Positions 54,719-63,632 of a stretch of 64,000 nt of DNA are shown one piece after another (within the stretch, counting starts at the first letter, position 1; each line of letters begins with the position of its first letter). This DNA is from JBFGCT01 sp963825565. Its GTDB lineage: Bacteria > Actinomycetota > Acidimicrobiia > Acidimicrobiales > Ilumatobacteraceae. Location of the stretch: positions 124,001 to 188,000 of the forward strand of contig CAWGTW010000003.1 in the NCBI GenBank assembly GCA_963825565.1, read 5' to 3'. The notes under the pieces were generated by a model. The model was not told where the DNA came from. It worked only from the letters and a program-made list of their open reading frames with translations, and searched no databases. Both the position numbers and the translations under genes were made by a program.

Positions 54719-55495
54719 TCAGCCTTCGGCCGGCTGGGTCTCGCCCTGCTCGACGGCGGCGGGGACCTCGGCTGCATCGAGGCCGAGCTCGGCGCGCAGC
54801 TCCGACAGCCGGGTCTGCGCCTCGACGTTGGCGGTCGCCTGCTCGATCTCGAGCACCCGGCTCTCGACGGAGGTGTCGGTCAGCTCGGCGGTCGCCTTGG
54901 CCTTGGCGTAGCGGGCCTCGATCTTCTCCTGCACCTCGTTGAGCGTCGGGACGTCGTCGCCAACGGTCTCGTTGAGCTGGGCCATCGCCGTGTTCATCTC
55001 TTCTTGCATCTTGGCCTGCTCGAGCTGGCTGAGCAGCTTGGACTTCTCGCCCAGCTTCTCCTGCAGGAGCCGGCTGTTCTGCTTGACGGCAGCCTTGGCC
55101 TGATCGGCGGCGTCGGTCGACTCGAGCACCATCTGCTTGAGGCTCTCGACGTCGGCCTCGACCGAGATCAGCTTGTCGGCGATCGTCTCCGCTGCCCGCG
55201 TGTAGTCAGCGGCCTTGTCGGCGTTGCCGGCCTTCTGGGCATCGGACGCCATGATCAGCGCCTGGCGGGCATTGGCATTGAGCTTTTCCAGCTCGGTCAT
55301 CTTCTTGTTCAGTCGGATCTCGGACTGCTTCTGGTTGGCGATCACGTTGGCCGCCTGGTCCTTGAGCCGCCGGTGCTGGTTCTGCGCCTCGGCGATCGCC
55401 TGTTCGAGCTGCACCTTCGGATCGGCATTCTCGTTGAAGCGGCCGGTCAGCTTCGCCACGAGGTAGTTCCACTGCTTCTTCAGGTACTTGAACAT
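54719..55495 (-). CDS. pspA: PspA/IM30 (ESCRT-III-like) membrane-stress protein
   Basis: PspA proteins coat and repair stressed membranes. The 258-residue protein starts FKYLKKQWNYLVAKLTGRFN, an amphipathic membrane-binding start. The family segment DPKVQLEQAIAEAQNQHRRL follows, then a long coiled coil of about 170 residues (LEKLNANARQALIMASDAQK, VEADVESLKQMVLESTDAAD, LLQEKLGEKSKLLSQLEQAK). The C-terminal tail is acidic. It is the last gene of a tight minus-strand operon (gap of ten bases after murJ), linking membrane-integrity control to lipid II flipping. Confidence 0.88.
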   Translation of the reverse strand: MFKYLKKQWNYLVAKLTGRFNENADPKVQLEQAIAEAQNQHRRLKDQAANVIANQKQSEIRLNKKMTELEKLNANARQALIMASDAQKAGNADKAADYTRAAETIADKLISVEADVESLKQMVLESTDAADQAKAAVKQNSRLLQEKLGEKSKLLSQLEQAKMQEEMNTAMAQLNETVGDDVPTLNEVQEKIEARYAKAKATAELTDTSVESRVLEIEQATANVEAQTRLSELRAELGLDAAEVPAAVEQGETQPAEG

Positions 55496-55505
55496 GGCGG
55501 CGAGC

Positions 55506-57101
55506 CTACAACCCGGCGCGATCGGTCGGTACTGCCGATGCCCGTCGGCCCGGCAGCCGCCGTCGTGCGGCAGCGAGCTCGGGTGCCCGCATCGCGGCGA
55601 GCAGTGCGAAGTACACGACGATCCCGACGACGGTGCCCGCGGTCAGCCGCACGACCGCATCGCGGCCGGCATTGCCCCCGATGTTGTCGGTCAGCAGCCA
55701 CACGACCTCACCCATCAGCGAGGCGGCGACGACGATCCGCCAGATGCTCCACAGCACGGTCCGCAGCGGGAAGCCGGGCACCTTGTAGCTCAGGATCCGC
55801 AGCGACCAGAGCGACGAGATGGCGTAGGCCCCGGCGAACGCCGCACCGAGCCCGAGCACGCCGTACCGCCCGACCAGCACGAACGCCAGCCCGATGTTGA
55901 GCGCGTTCTCGACGACGTTGACGACGAACGGCGTGCGGGTGTCCTTGTGCGCGTAGAACCCGCGCAGCGTGAACATGTACAGCGAGAATGCACCGAGGCC
56001 GAGGGCGAACCCGCCGAGCGCCCGCGACGTCGCCAGCACGTCGTCGGCGTCGAACTCGCCGCGTTGGAGGATCCCGATGATCGGCTGGCGCAGCACGAAG
56101 ATGCCCACGCCGGCCGGCACGGTGACCAGCGCGGTCATCCGCAGGCCGAGCGAGGCGCTGTCGAGGAACGCCGGCTTGTCGCGGCGGGCGACCGCGCGGG
56201 CCATCTCCGGCTGGAACGTCGTGGCGATCGACACCGCGAGGAGCCCGTGGGGGAGCACGAAGAAGGTGAACGCCAGGAAGTACGCGGTGGCGTCGGACGA
56301 GCCGGGGCCGGCAAGGTTGCGGACGAAGATCAGCGCGACCTGGTTGGCGGCGACGAAGCCGAGCGTCCAGCCGGACAGCGTCAGGAGCTGGCGGACGGCG
56401 GGATGGCGGAAGTTCGCGTTCGGGCGGAAGCGGAACCCGGTACGCAGCGCGGCGGGGATCAGGACGAGTGCCATCGCCGCGATGCCGAGCGTGGCGCCGA
56501 GCCCGAGGGTGTACCTCAGCCGATCGTCGGTGACGACGTCCGCCAGCTGCCACCCGTCGGGGCCGGGTTCGGGCAGGGACAACAGCGAGGCGATGATGAT
56601 CAGGTTCGGCAGGATCGGGCTCCACGCCGCGGCGAAGAACCGCTTGCGGCTGTTGAGGAAGGCGTTGGCCAGCCCGCTCAGCCCATAGAACAGGATCTGG
56701 ACGAGGAAGATCCGGGCGAGCGTCGTGCCGACGTCGCGGAACAGGACCGGATCGACGTCCTCGACCGTGATCGAGTAGAGCCGGAAGATGAACGGGGCGA
56801 GCGCGACGGCGAGCGCGGTCAGTCCGGCCATCAGCAGTGCGGCGGTGGTCAGCACGACGTTGGTCGCCTCGTCGTCGTCGTGTTCGAGGAACGTCGAGAA
56901 CATCGGGACGAGCGTGGCCGACAGCAGTCCGCCGAGCAGCAGGTCGTAGACGATGTTCGGTGTCTCGTTGGCGAGCAGGTAGGCGTCGCCGAGCGCGGTG
57001 CGCCCGATCACGGCAGCGAACACGACGAACCGCAGCAGCCCCGTGATGCGCGAGAGCGCGGTCCCGGCGGCGACGGTGACGTTGCTGCGCAGCAGGCTCA
57101 C
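55506..57101 (-). CDS. murJ: Lipid II flippase MurJ
   Basis: MurJ moves lipid II across the membrane for peptidoglycan synthesis. This is a 531-residue MOP-superfamily protein with about 14 membrane helices. Recognisable positions are the N-terminal GTALSRITGLLRFVVFAAVI, the region NIVYDLLLGGLLSATLVPMF, LPHGLLAVSIATTFQPEMAR, GEFDADDVLATSRALGGFAL and the FYAHKDTRTPFVVNVVENAL segment. The large cytoplasmic pseudokinase and FN3-like parts of mycobacterial MviN are absent. It is the third gene of the operon, with gaps of ten bases on both sides. Confidence 0.94.
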   Translation of the reverse strand: MSLLRSNVTVAAGTALSRITGLLRFVVFAAVIGRTALGDAYLLANETPNIVYDLLLGGLLSATLVPMFSTFLEHDDDEATNVVLTTAALLMAGLTALAVALAPFIFRLYSITVEDVDPVLFRDVGTTLARIFLVQILFYGLSGLANAFLNSRKRFFAAAWSPILPNLIIIASLLSLPEPGPDGWQLADVVTDDRLRYTLGLGATLGIAAMALVLIPAALRTGFRFRPNANFRHPAVRQLLTLSGWTLGFVAANQVALIFVRNLAGPGSSDATAYFLAFTFFVLPHGLLAVSIATTFQPEMARAVARRDKPAFLDSASLGLRMTALVTVPAGVGIFVLRQPIIGILQRGEFDADDVLATSRALGGFALGLGAFSLYMFTLRGFYAHKDTRTPFVVNVVENALNIGLAFVLVGRYGVLGLGAAFAGAYAISSLWSLRILSYKVPGFPLRTVLWSIWRIVVAASLMGEVVWLLTDNIGGNAGRDAVVRLTAGTVVGIVVYFALLAAMRAPELAAARRRLPGRRASAVPTDRAGL

Positions 57102-57111
57102 GGCGGGGGCG

Positions 57112-57825
57112 TCAGCGTGTCTCGTCGAGGGCCAGGCGGAGCGCTTCGAGCTCGTCGACGAGGTCCTCGACGTCGTGTTCGTAGGCGTCGGTGTCGCCCG
57201 CCCCGATGCTCACCTCGGCGGCGCGCACGGTGAGCTCGTCGAGCCGGGTCTGCGTCAGGCGCAGGGTGTTGGCCGCCTTGGCCGACTTCTCCTTGAGCCG
57301 TTCGGTCGACTCGAGTTGGTCCTGTACCGACTCGATCGCCGCGGTGAGCTCGTCGGTCGGACGCTCGGTCGCCTGCTCCTCGAGCGTGGCCAGCTTCGAG
57401 CGCAGCCGCGGTGGGTCGAGCCGGCGGACGACGCGGTCGATGTCGTCGCCCCGCCGAGCGATCTGCCAGGTCTCGTCGAGGCCCTCGTCGAGTTTGGCCA
57501 CGATCGCCTGCAGCCGGTCGCGCACCGAGCCGTTTGGCGTTCCGTCGACGGTCTGGTGCAGCTGGCGGACGGCTCGCTGCGCGCCGTGGACGTACTGCCT
57601 CCAGGGCTCGCCGATGCCGAAGGGATCGATGCGCGGCCGGGCGCGCCCGCTCGGCATGGCTGCCGCGACCAGGCCGACGTAGACGACGAGTCCGCCCGCG
57701 ATCGACGCTGCGGGCTGGAGTCCGGCGAACACCGCCGCCACCGCCACCCCCACCCCGACCGCGATCCGCCACGACAGGATCGCCCGGGCGGTGACCGGCG
57801 TGAAGAAGCGATCGCGAAGTCCCAT
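57112..57825 (-). CDS. Membrane-anchored coiled-coil protein, function unknown
   Basis: This is a 237-residue protein. Two adjacent hydrophobic segments near the N-terminus (AVGVGVAVAAVFAGL and IAGGLVVYVGLVAAAM) are followed by a cytoplasmic part rich in charged heptads: AIVAKLDEGLDETWQIARRG, LATLEEQATERPTDELTAAI, SVQDQLESTERLKEKSAKAA and VEDLVDELEALRLALDETR. No catalytic motif is seen. It lies between the TerB-AAA gene (12 bases upstream) and murJ (10 bases downstream). A scaffold linking these membrane functions is inferred. I recognise no named family. Confidence 0.78.
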   Translation of the reverse strand: MGLRDRFFTPVTARAILSWRIAVGVGVAVAAVFAGLQPAASIAGGLVVYVGLVAAAMPSGRARPRIDPFGIGEPWRQYVHGAQRAVRQLHQTVDGTPNGSVRDRLQAIVAKLDEGLDETWQIARRGDDIDRVVRRLDPPRLRSKLATLEEQATERPTDELTAAIESVQDQLESTERLKEKSAKAANTLRLTQTRLDELTVRAAEVSIGAGDTDAYEHDVEDLVDELEALRLALDETR

Positions 57826-57837
57826 CCAGTGAGCACG

Positions 57838-59253
57838 CTAGACCGGGGCGATGTCGTCGGCGGTGAGGGTCCGCAGTTGGTCGGTCGTCGGCGACGCGAC
57901 ATCGGTGAGCCGCACCGCCTGCCGGCCGACGGCGGCCTCGAAGACGTTGCGGACGAAGCGGGCGTTGCCGAAGCCCCGGCCACGGGGTTCGGCGTCGATC
58001 ACCGCCACCAGCGCCGCCCGGCCCGATTCGTCGAGCGCGTACTCCTGCTTGCCGCTGATCAGCTCGAAGATCGCCAGTAGCTCCTCGGTCGAGTAGTCGG
58101 GGAAGTCGATCGTCCGGGTGAACCTGCTCTCGAGCCCGGGGTTGGAGGAGATCAGCTCGTCCATCTCGGCCGGGTAGCCGGCGGCGACCACCGAGAGGTC
58201 GTCGCGGTGGTCCTCCATGAACTTGACGATCGTGTCGACCGCCTCCAACCCGAAGTCGTTCTCGCCACCTCGGGCCAGGGCATACGCCTCGTCGATCAGC
58301 AGGGTCCCCCCGAGTGCCGACTCGAGCACCTTGCGGGTGGCCACCGCCGTCTGCCCGACGTACCCGGCGACCAGCCCCGATCGGTCGGTCTCGACCAGGT
58401 GACCCTTGGTGACGACGCCGAGCGCGCGGAAGATCTGCGAGAGCAGGCGGGCGACGGTCGTCTTGCCCGTCCCCGGGTTGCCGCTGAACACGAGATGCTT
58501 GCTCGTCTCCATCGTCGCCAGCCCGTGCTCGGCGCGCAGCTCCTGGATCCGCAGCAGGCTGGTCAGCCGGCGAACCTCCTCCTTGACGATCTCGAGCCCG
58601 ATCAACGCCTCGAGCTCGCCGAGCAGTTCCTCGATCGGCCGCGCCGGCGGCAGCTCGGTCTCGGTGGCGGCTTCGGGCTCGCTCGTGCCGGTGCCCGCTC
58701 CCGCCGTCGCCGGTGTCGCCGTGCCCGGCTCGATCGAGGGCGTCGCCCCGCCGCCGGGCGACGGGCGACCCGGTCGGGGCACGGCGTGGGCGTCCATCGT
58801 CCGGAGCAGCATGGTGCGGAACCGGCCGATCGCTTCGATCTCGCCCGGCGACGGCACCGTGTCGAGCGCTGCGGTGGCGTGGGCGAGGGCCATCGCCCTG
58901 TCGTAGTACGCGGTGGTCCGGCGCCCTCCGTCCCGTGCGTCGGCCTTGACCAGCAGGTCGAACATCGTGCTCGGCCGCTCCAGCCAGGCGCTCGAGCCGC
59001 CGAGGGTGTCGTCGGCCCGAAGCGCCGACGGGGTGAGCAGCATCGGTGGAGTGAGCCGGGAACCGAGTGCCGACGTCCAGCTCTCGAGCTCCTGGCGGGT
59101 GTGCCGGCCGTCGGCGTCGACGAACGCCGACACGAGATTGGCCGCCTCGATCACGCACTCCTGCCCGTGGTCGCGGCCGCCCGACAACTCGGTGAGCGCG
59201 TGGTTCGTCGCGGCGATGAAGTCGTCGGCCTGGTCCTCGAACACCGCTGGCAT
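57838..59253 (-). CDS. TerB-like domain fused to CbxX/CfqX-type AAA+ ATPase
   Basis: In this 471-residue protein the N-terminal 130 residues (FEDQADDFIAATNHALTELS, LVSAFVDADGRHTRQELESW) are helical with an acidic loop resembling TerB/TerB-like calcium-binding domains. A Pro/Gly/Thr-rich linker (about 165-205) leads to a CbxX/SpoVK-type AAA+ module. That module has Walker A FSGNPGTGKTTVARLLSQIF (near 257), the pore-loop segment VAGYVGQTAVATRKVLESAL, Walker B TLLIDEAYALARG, VVAAGYPAEMDELISSNPGL, and ESRFTRTIDFPDY with the Arg finger. It heads the four-gene operon ending in pspA and has a TACGCT box seven bases upstream. A remodelling role in envelope stress is inferred. Confidence 0.85.
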   Translation of the reverse strand: MPAVFEDQADDFIAATNHALTELSGGRDHGQECVIEAANLVSAFVDADGRHTRQELESWTSALGSRLTPPMLLTPSALRADDTLGGSSAWLERPSTMFDLLVKADARDGGRRTTAYYDRAMALAHATAALDTVPSPGEIEAIGRFRTMLLRTMDAHAVPRPGRPSPGGGATPSIEPGTATPATAGAGTGTSEPEAATETELPPARPIEELLGELEALIGLEIVKEEVRRLTSLLRIQELRAEHGLATMETSKHLVFSGNPGTGKTTVARLLSQIFRALGVVTKGHLVETDRSGLVAGYVGQTAVATRKVLESALGGTLLIDEAYALARGGENDFGLEAVDTIVKFMEDHRDDLSVVAAGYPAEMDELISSNPGLESRFTRTIDFPDYSTEELLAIFELISGKQEYALDESGRAALVAVIDAEPRGRGFGNARFVRNVFEAAVGRQAVRLTDVASPTTDQLRTLTADDIAPV

Positions 59254-59260
59254 CGGTCGG

Positions 59261-59266
59261 AGCGTA
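59261..59266 (-). promoter_or_regulatory. -10 box for the TerB-AAA/murJ/pspA operon
   Basis: On the minus strand TACGCT lies seven bases before ATG 59253, the same hexamer as before frr and kgd. It appears to be the only obvious promoter for the four genes. Confidence 0.5.
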
Positions 59267-59323
59267 GATCGCGGATGCGCGGCCGGCGGCGATTCCGATT
59301 GACCGAGCGGTCAAGGCCCCCGT

Positions 59324-59329
59324 TATCGT
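59324..59329 (+). promoter_or_regulatory. -10 box for leaderless moxR-type gene
   Basis: TATCGT lies six bases before ATG 59336, divergent from the TerB-AAA promoter 57 bp away. Confidence 0.5.
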
Positions 59330-59335
59330 GCCACC

Positions 59336-60253
59336 ATGACATCGACCGATGCCGCAGCCATCCCCGGCAGCCAGGCGGCGGCCCCCCGATTCGAGACGGT
59401 CCAGGCCGTCCGGGAGGGACTGGCGAGCGTCCAGTACCTCGCCGACGACGGCATCGCCGGGGTGGCCTTCCTCGCCGATCGGCTCGGCAAGCCCGTGCTC
59501 GTCGAAGGCCCGGCCGGCACCGGCAAGACCCAGCTCGCGAAGTCGATCGCCGAGGTGACCGGTGCGCGGCTGATCCGGTTGCAGTGCTACGAGGGCCTCG
59601 ACGAGTCCAAGGCGCTCTACGAGTGGAACTACAAAAAGCAGCTCCTGCGCATCCAGACCGAGCGCGGGGGCGAGGGCAGCGAGGAGTGGACCGAGATCCG
59701 CGACGACATCTTCTCCGACGAGTTCCTGCTGACCCGGCCGCTGCTCGAAGCGATCACCGCCGACGATCCGGTCGTGCTGCTGATCGACGAGGTCGATCGG
59801 GTCGAGGTCGAGACCGAGGCGTTGCTGCTCGAGATCCTGTCCGACTACCAGGTGTCGATCCCCGAGCTCGGCACGATCGTCGCCAAGCAGATCCCGCTGG
59901 TGTTCCTGACGTCGAACAACACCCGCGAGCTGTCCGAAGCGCTCAAGCGGCGGTGCCTGTACCTGCACGTCGACTACCCGACGCTCGAGCGCGAGCGGCA
60001 GATCGTGCTGGCCAAGGTCCCCGGTGTCACCGAAGCCCTCGCCGACCAGGTCGCCCGCATCGTCCGCTCGATCCGCCAGCTCGACCTGAAGAAGGCACCG
60101 AGCGTGTCGGAAACCCTCGATTGGGCGCGCACGCTGCTGCTGCTCAACATCGAGACGATCGACGAGCAGGTCGCCAAGGACACGCTCAACATCCTGCTCA
60201 AGTACCAGACCGACATCTCCAAGGCGGCCAAGGAACTGGCCGTCGACGAGTGA
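59336..60253 (+). CDS. MoxR-family AAA+ ATPase (CoxD-like)
   Basis: MoxR ATPases work with VWA-domain partners as chaperones that insert metals or remodel complexes. The 305-residue protein has Walker A VLVEGPAGTGKTQLAKSIAE, LIRLQCYEGLDESKALYEWN (typical of the CoxD-like branch), Walker B VVLLIDEVDRVEVETEALLL, sensor-1 VFLTSNNTRELSEALKRRCL and the C-terminal lid. The next gene, 16 bases on, encodes the expected VWA partner. No CO-dehydrogenase or other molybdenum enzyme is in the window, so the client is unknown. Confidence 0.93.
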   Translation: MTSTDAAAIPGSQAAAPRFETVQAVREGLASVQYLADDGIAGVAFLADRLGKPVLVEGPAGTGKTQLAKSIAEVTGARLIRLQCYEGLDESKALYEWNYKKQLLRIQTERGGEGSEEWTEIRDDIFSDEFLLTRPLLEAITADDPVVLLIDEVDRVEVETEALLLEILSDYQVSIPELGTIVAKQIPLVFLTSNNTRELSEALKRRCLYLHVDYPTLERERQIVLAKVPGVTEALADQVARIVRSIRQLDLKKAPSVSETLDWARTLLLLNIETIDEQVAKDTLNILLKYQTDISKAAKELAVDE

Positions 60254-60269
60254 CCGTCGTGGCGCACCG

Positions 60270-61704
60270 ATGATCGAGCTGCTCAACGGGTTCGTCGTCG
60301 AGCTGCGCAACGCGGGGCTTCCGGTCAGCCTGACCGAGAACCTCGACGCGATGGAGGCGGTGCAGCACATCCCGATCGAGGACCGGGAGGCCTTCAAGTA
60401 CGCGCTCGGGGCGACCCTGATCAAGAACCATGCCCACTGGCGCAGCTTCGAGACGGTGTTCGAGGTGTACTTCAGCCTGCGCGGCCCGGAGTACAAGCTG
60501 GTCGAGGGCGACGAGACCGATATCGACGAGCTGTGGCGGGAGCTGCAGGAACAACAGCAGGGCGAGGGCAAGGGCGGCGCGGGCGGGCTCGACAACCTCA
60601 CGCCCGAGGAGATCGCCCACCTGTTGATGCAGGCATTGCTCAACGGCGACCAGGGACTGATGCGGGCGATGGCTCGGCAGGCGGTGCAGCGGTTCGCCGG
60701 CATGGAGCCCGGTCGCCCGGTCGGCGGGACGTACTACCTCTACCGCACGCTGCGCAATCTCGATCTCGATTCCATGCTCGAGAAGCTGATGGACGCCACG
60801 CGCGAGCAGATGGCGACGGAGATGACCTCCCTCGAGGAGCGCCTGGAGCGGGAGGAGTACGAGGACCGGATCGACAAGTTCAAAGGCGAGATCGAGGCCG
60901 AGATCCGGCGGCGGCTCGTCGCCGACCGGGGCGCCGAGGCGATGGCCAAGACGCTGCGCAAGCCGCTGCCCGAGGACGTCGAATTCATGCACGCCTCGCG
61001 CGACGAGATGCAGGCGCTGAAGAAGGCGTTGTACCCGCTCACCCGCAAGCTCGCCGCCCGCCTGGCCCGTAAGCGCCGCCACGGACGCAAGGGGCCGCTC
61101 GACTTCCGCAACACCGTCCGCCACTCGCTGAGCTACGGCGGCGTCCCCGCCGAGCCGAAGTTCAAGTACCCGCGGCCGTCCAAGCCCGAGCTGATCGTCG
61201 TCGCCGACATCTCCGGGTCGGTTGCTGCCTTCGCCCGGTTCACGCTGATGCTGGTGTACGCGATCCAGAACCAGTTCTCCAAGGTCCGCTCGTTCGTGTT
61301 CATCGACGGCATCGACGAGGTGACCGACTACTTCAAGGCGACCGAGGACATCACCGAGGCGATCCACCGAGTCAACACCGAGGCCGACGTCGTGTGGGTC
61401 GACGGCCACAGCGACTACGGGCATGCGTTCGAGGTGTTCTGGGATCGCTACGGCAAGGACGTCGGCCCGAAGTCGACCGTGCTGCTGCTCGGTGACGCGG
61501 TGAAACAACTACCACGCCAGCCAGAGCTGGGTGGTCAAGGAGATGCAGCACAAGGCGCGCCACGTCTATTGGCTGAACCCCGAGCCGCGCAGCTACTGGA
61601 ACACCGGCGACTCGATCGTCGGCGAGTACGCGACCCACACCGACGGTGTCTACGAGTGCCGCAACCTCCGCCAGCTCGAGGGCTTCGTCGAGAAGCTGAC
61701 GTAG
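60270..61704 (+). pseudogene. CoxE-like VWA-domain protein, partner of MoxR ATPase, frameshifted as read
   Basis: The N-terminal 230 residues are helical and charged (MIELLNGFVVELRNAGLPVS, YRTLRNLDLDSMLEKLMDAT). The C-terminal VWA domain has the MIDAS-type motif LIVVADISGSVAAFARFTLM and IDGIDEVTDYF. The frame breaks near 61498-61505 (GCGGTGAAACAAC). The other frame then continues NNYHASQSWVVKEMQHKARH and ends FVEKLT at 61704. Removing one base gives 477 residues, normal for CoxE-like proteins. It is 16 bp after the MoxR gene. The break lies in a conserved stretch with good coding signal on both sides, so error is more likely than loss. Confidence 0.83.
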
Positions 61705-61735
61705 CGGGCTCCCGGCCCGATCCGGTGCCGGCCCG

Positions 61736-63334
61736 TCAGTCCTGGCCCGGAACGGCAGCCTCGGGAAGGTCGGCGGCCCGCTCGAGCAACTGCGCCAACT
61801 CGTCGGCCTCGACCACGCCCCGCTCGACCATCGCCGCGGCGTCGGCGGCCAGTTGGTCGACGGTGAGACCGCGCTCGACGCGCACCGGGTCCTGGCGCAG
61901 CACCTCGGCCGCCGCGGCGACCAGCGCCGCCAGCTCGAACGCGTCGCTCGGATCGTCCGCCGGATCGGCGGGGATCGCGGTGGCGGTCTCGACGGCCTCG
62001 CCCGACGCCGTCGACGTCCAGCGCAGGCGGACCTCGCCGGGCGAGCGGCCGGCACCGTCGGCAGTCCGGACGATCTCGTAGAGCGCTGTCGCCGCGTGGC
62101 CGGCGCCCAGCTCACCCGCGTCGGTCGTGTCGTCGCGGAACTCGCTGTCGTCGAGGCTGCGGTTCTCGTAGCCGATCAGCCGGTACTCGGCCACGACGGC
62201 GGGATCGAACACGACCTGCACCTTCGCGTCCTCGGCGACGACGGTGAGCGTCGGCGTCAGGTCGTCGACGAAGAGCCGCTCGGCCTCCTCGAAGGTGTCG
62301 ATGTAGCTGTAGAAGCCGTTGCCCTGATCGGCGAGCTGCTCCATCAGGTCGTCGTTGAAGTTGCCCATGCCGTACCCGACGGTGACGAGGTGGATGCCGT
62401 CGTTGCCCGACTGCTCGATCAGCCCGGCCAGTCCGTCGGGATCGTCGACGCCGACGTTGGCGACGCCGTCGGAGGCGAGGATCACCGAGTTGACGCCGTC
62501 CGGACGGAAGCCGGCTCGGGCCTGCGCGTAGCCGGTACGGAGGCCGGCCTCCATGTTCGTGCTGCCACCGGGCACGAGGCGGTCGATCGCGCTGATGATC
62601 GTCTGCGACTCCGACACCGGGGTCGGCGACAACAGCGCGGTGGCGTCGCTGCCGTACGTCACGATGGCGATCGTGTCGTCGGGGCCGAGCTGCTGGACGA
62701 GCAGCGCCAGTGAGGCTTGGACCAGCCCGAGGCGTTCGCGGATGTCCATCGAACCCGACGTGTCGACGACGAACGTCAGCGCCGCCGGTGGCCGGTCGCC
62801 CGGTGCGATCGCGCGGGTGGTGACGCCCACCCGGACCAGCTCGACGCCGGCATCGGCATACGGCGCCGGGCCGGTTTCGACGATCGCGGCCAAGTCGGCG
62901 CCATCGGCGGCAGGATCGCCGTACTCGAAGGAGTTGATCCACTCCTCGGGCCGGATCGAGTCCGGCTCGGGGCGGTAGCCCTCGGCGACGAAGCGGCGAG
63001 CGACGGCGAACGAACCGGTGTCGACGTCGAGGGCGAACGTCGATTCGGCGTCGTCGGCGGTCGCCGTCCAGAGCGAGGCGCCGGCATCGACGAACGTGTT
63101 GTCCTCGGTGACCGAGGGTGGGATCGGGTCCGGCGGCGGTGGCTCGATCCCGCCGGCGTCCGGCGCCTCGGCGGGCGCGATCATCAGCTCCGCTTCATCC
63201 TCCACGGGAGACACGTAGTCGTCGAAATAGGTCCGCGGGTCGATGTCGGACGAACGCGACGGGTCGTCGTCGGCGCATGCGGATGCGCCGAGCAACGCGA
63301 CCGTGATGGCGAAGATGGCAGGTGGACGGTGCAT
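61736..63334 (-). CDS. Surface lipoprotein with VWA domain
   Basis: This 532-residue protein from ATG 63334 has a lipoprotein signal (MHRPPAIFAITVALLGASAC). An acidic/Pro-rich spacer leads to the DUF3520/YfbK-type N-terminal segment (ESTFALDVDTGSFAVARRFV, RPEEWINSFEYGDPAADGAD). The VWA domain has intact MIDAS: FVVDTSGSMDIRERL, PGGSTNMEAGLRTGY and ILASDGVANVG. The C-terminal part holds VVFDPAVVAEYRLIGYENR. The longer frame upstream of 63334 is before the signal peptide and unlikely. It is probably a metal-dependent adhesion or complex-assembly protein on the outer face; it converges on the CoxE-like gene. Confidence 0.87.
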   Translation of the reverse strand: MHRPPAIFAITVALLGASACADDDPSRSSDIDPRTYFDDYVSPVEDEAELMIAPAEAPDAGGIEPPPPDPIPPSVTEDNTFVDAGASLWTATADDAESTFALDVDTGSFAVARRFVAEGYRPEPDSIRPEEWINSFEYGDPAADGADLAAIVETGPAPYADAGVELVRVGVTTRAIAPGDRPPAALTFVVDTSGSMDIRERLGLVQASLALLVQQLGPDDTIAIVTYGSDATALLSPTPVSESQTIISAIDRLVPGGSTNMEAGLRTGYAQARAGFRPDGVNSVILASDGVANVGVDDPDGLAGLIEQSGNDGIHLVTVGYGMGNFNDDLMEQLADQGNGFYSYIDTFEEAERLFVDDLTPTLTVVAEDAKVQVVFDPAVVAEYRLIGYENRSLDDSEFRDDTTDAGELGAGHAATALYEIVRTADGAGRSPGEVRLRWTSTASGEAVETATAIPADPADDPSDAFELAALVAAAAEVLRQDPVRVERGLTVDQLAADAAAMVERGVVEADELAQLLERAADLPEAAVPGQD

Positions 63335-63470
63335 GGCGGTTCGACGTTCGGTCGTGGAGCGGCGGTTCCGCCCCTTCCGCACCGAAACCGTATTGCACCG
63401 GATGCAGGTCTTCACAAGGCGCAGCGCTGCCCGCCCCGATCGACGCGGGCGCGCCCAGGGGGTGCAGCAC

Positions 63471-63620
63471 TCAACCGACGTAGGTCAGCACCTCCCCGAG
63501 CGCCTTGCGTCGCAGCGTGGCGGTGTGGGTGAGCGTGGCGAGGCCGTCGTGGCGCTCGAAGCGGAGCGGTTCGAACGGGAACCGAGCCGCCAGATCGCGA
63601 GCCGGGTATGGGAACGCCAC
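63471..63620 (-). CDS. Possible 49-residue protein downstream of guaB
   Basis: A GTG-started frame beginning 12 bases after the guaB stop, in the same frame, encodes VAFPYPARDLAARFPFEPLR, then FERHDGLATLTHTATLRRKA and LGEVLTYVG. Third positions are almost all G or C, as in its neighbours. The GTG has no clear Shine-Dalgarno sequence. It could be a small protein translated by reinitiation after guaB or the remnant of a larger gene. No family recognised. Confidence 0.35.
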   Translation of the reverse strand: MAFPYPARDLAARFPFEPLRFERHDGLATLTHTATLRRKALGEVLTYVG

Positions 63621-63632
63621 AGCACACCGCGG

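Noticed and set aside
54719..59253. Anti-phage defence island
   Set aside because: TerB-AAA and PspA appear in conflict-related lists, but no nuclease, sensor or toxin is present and MurJ is a housekeeping flippase; envelope stress fits better.
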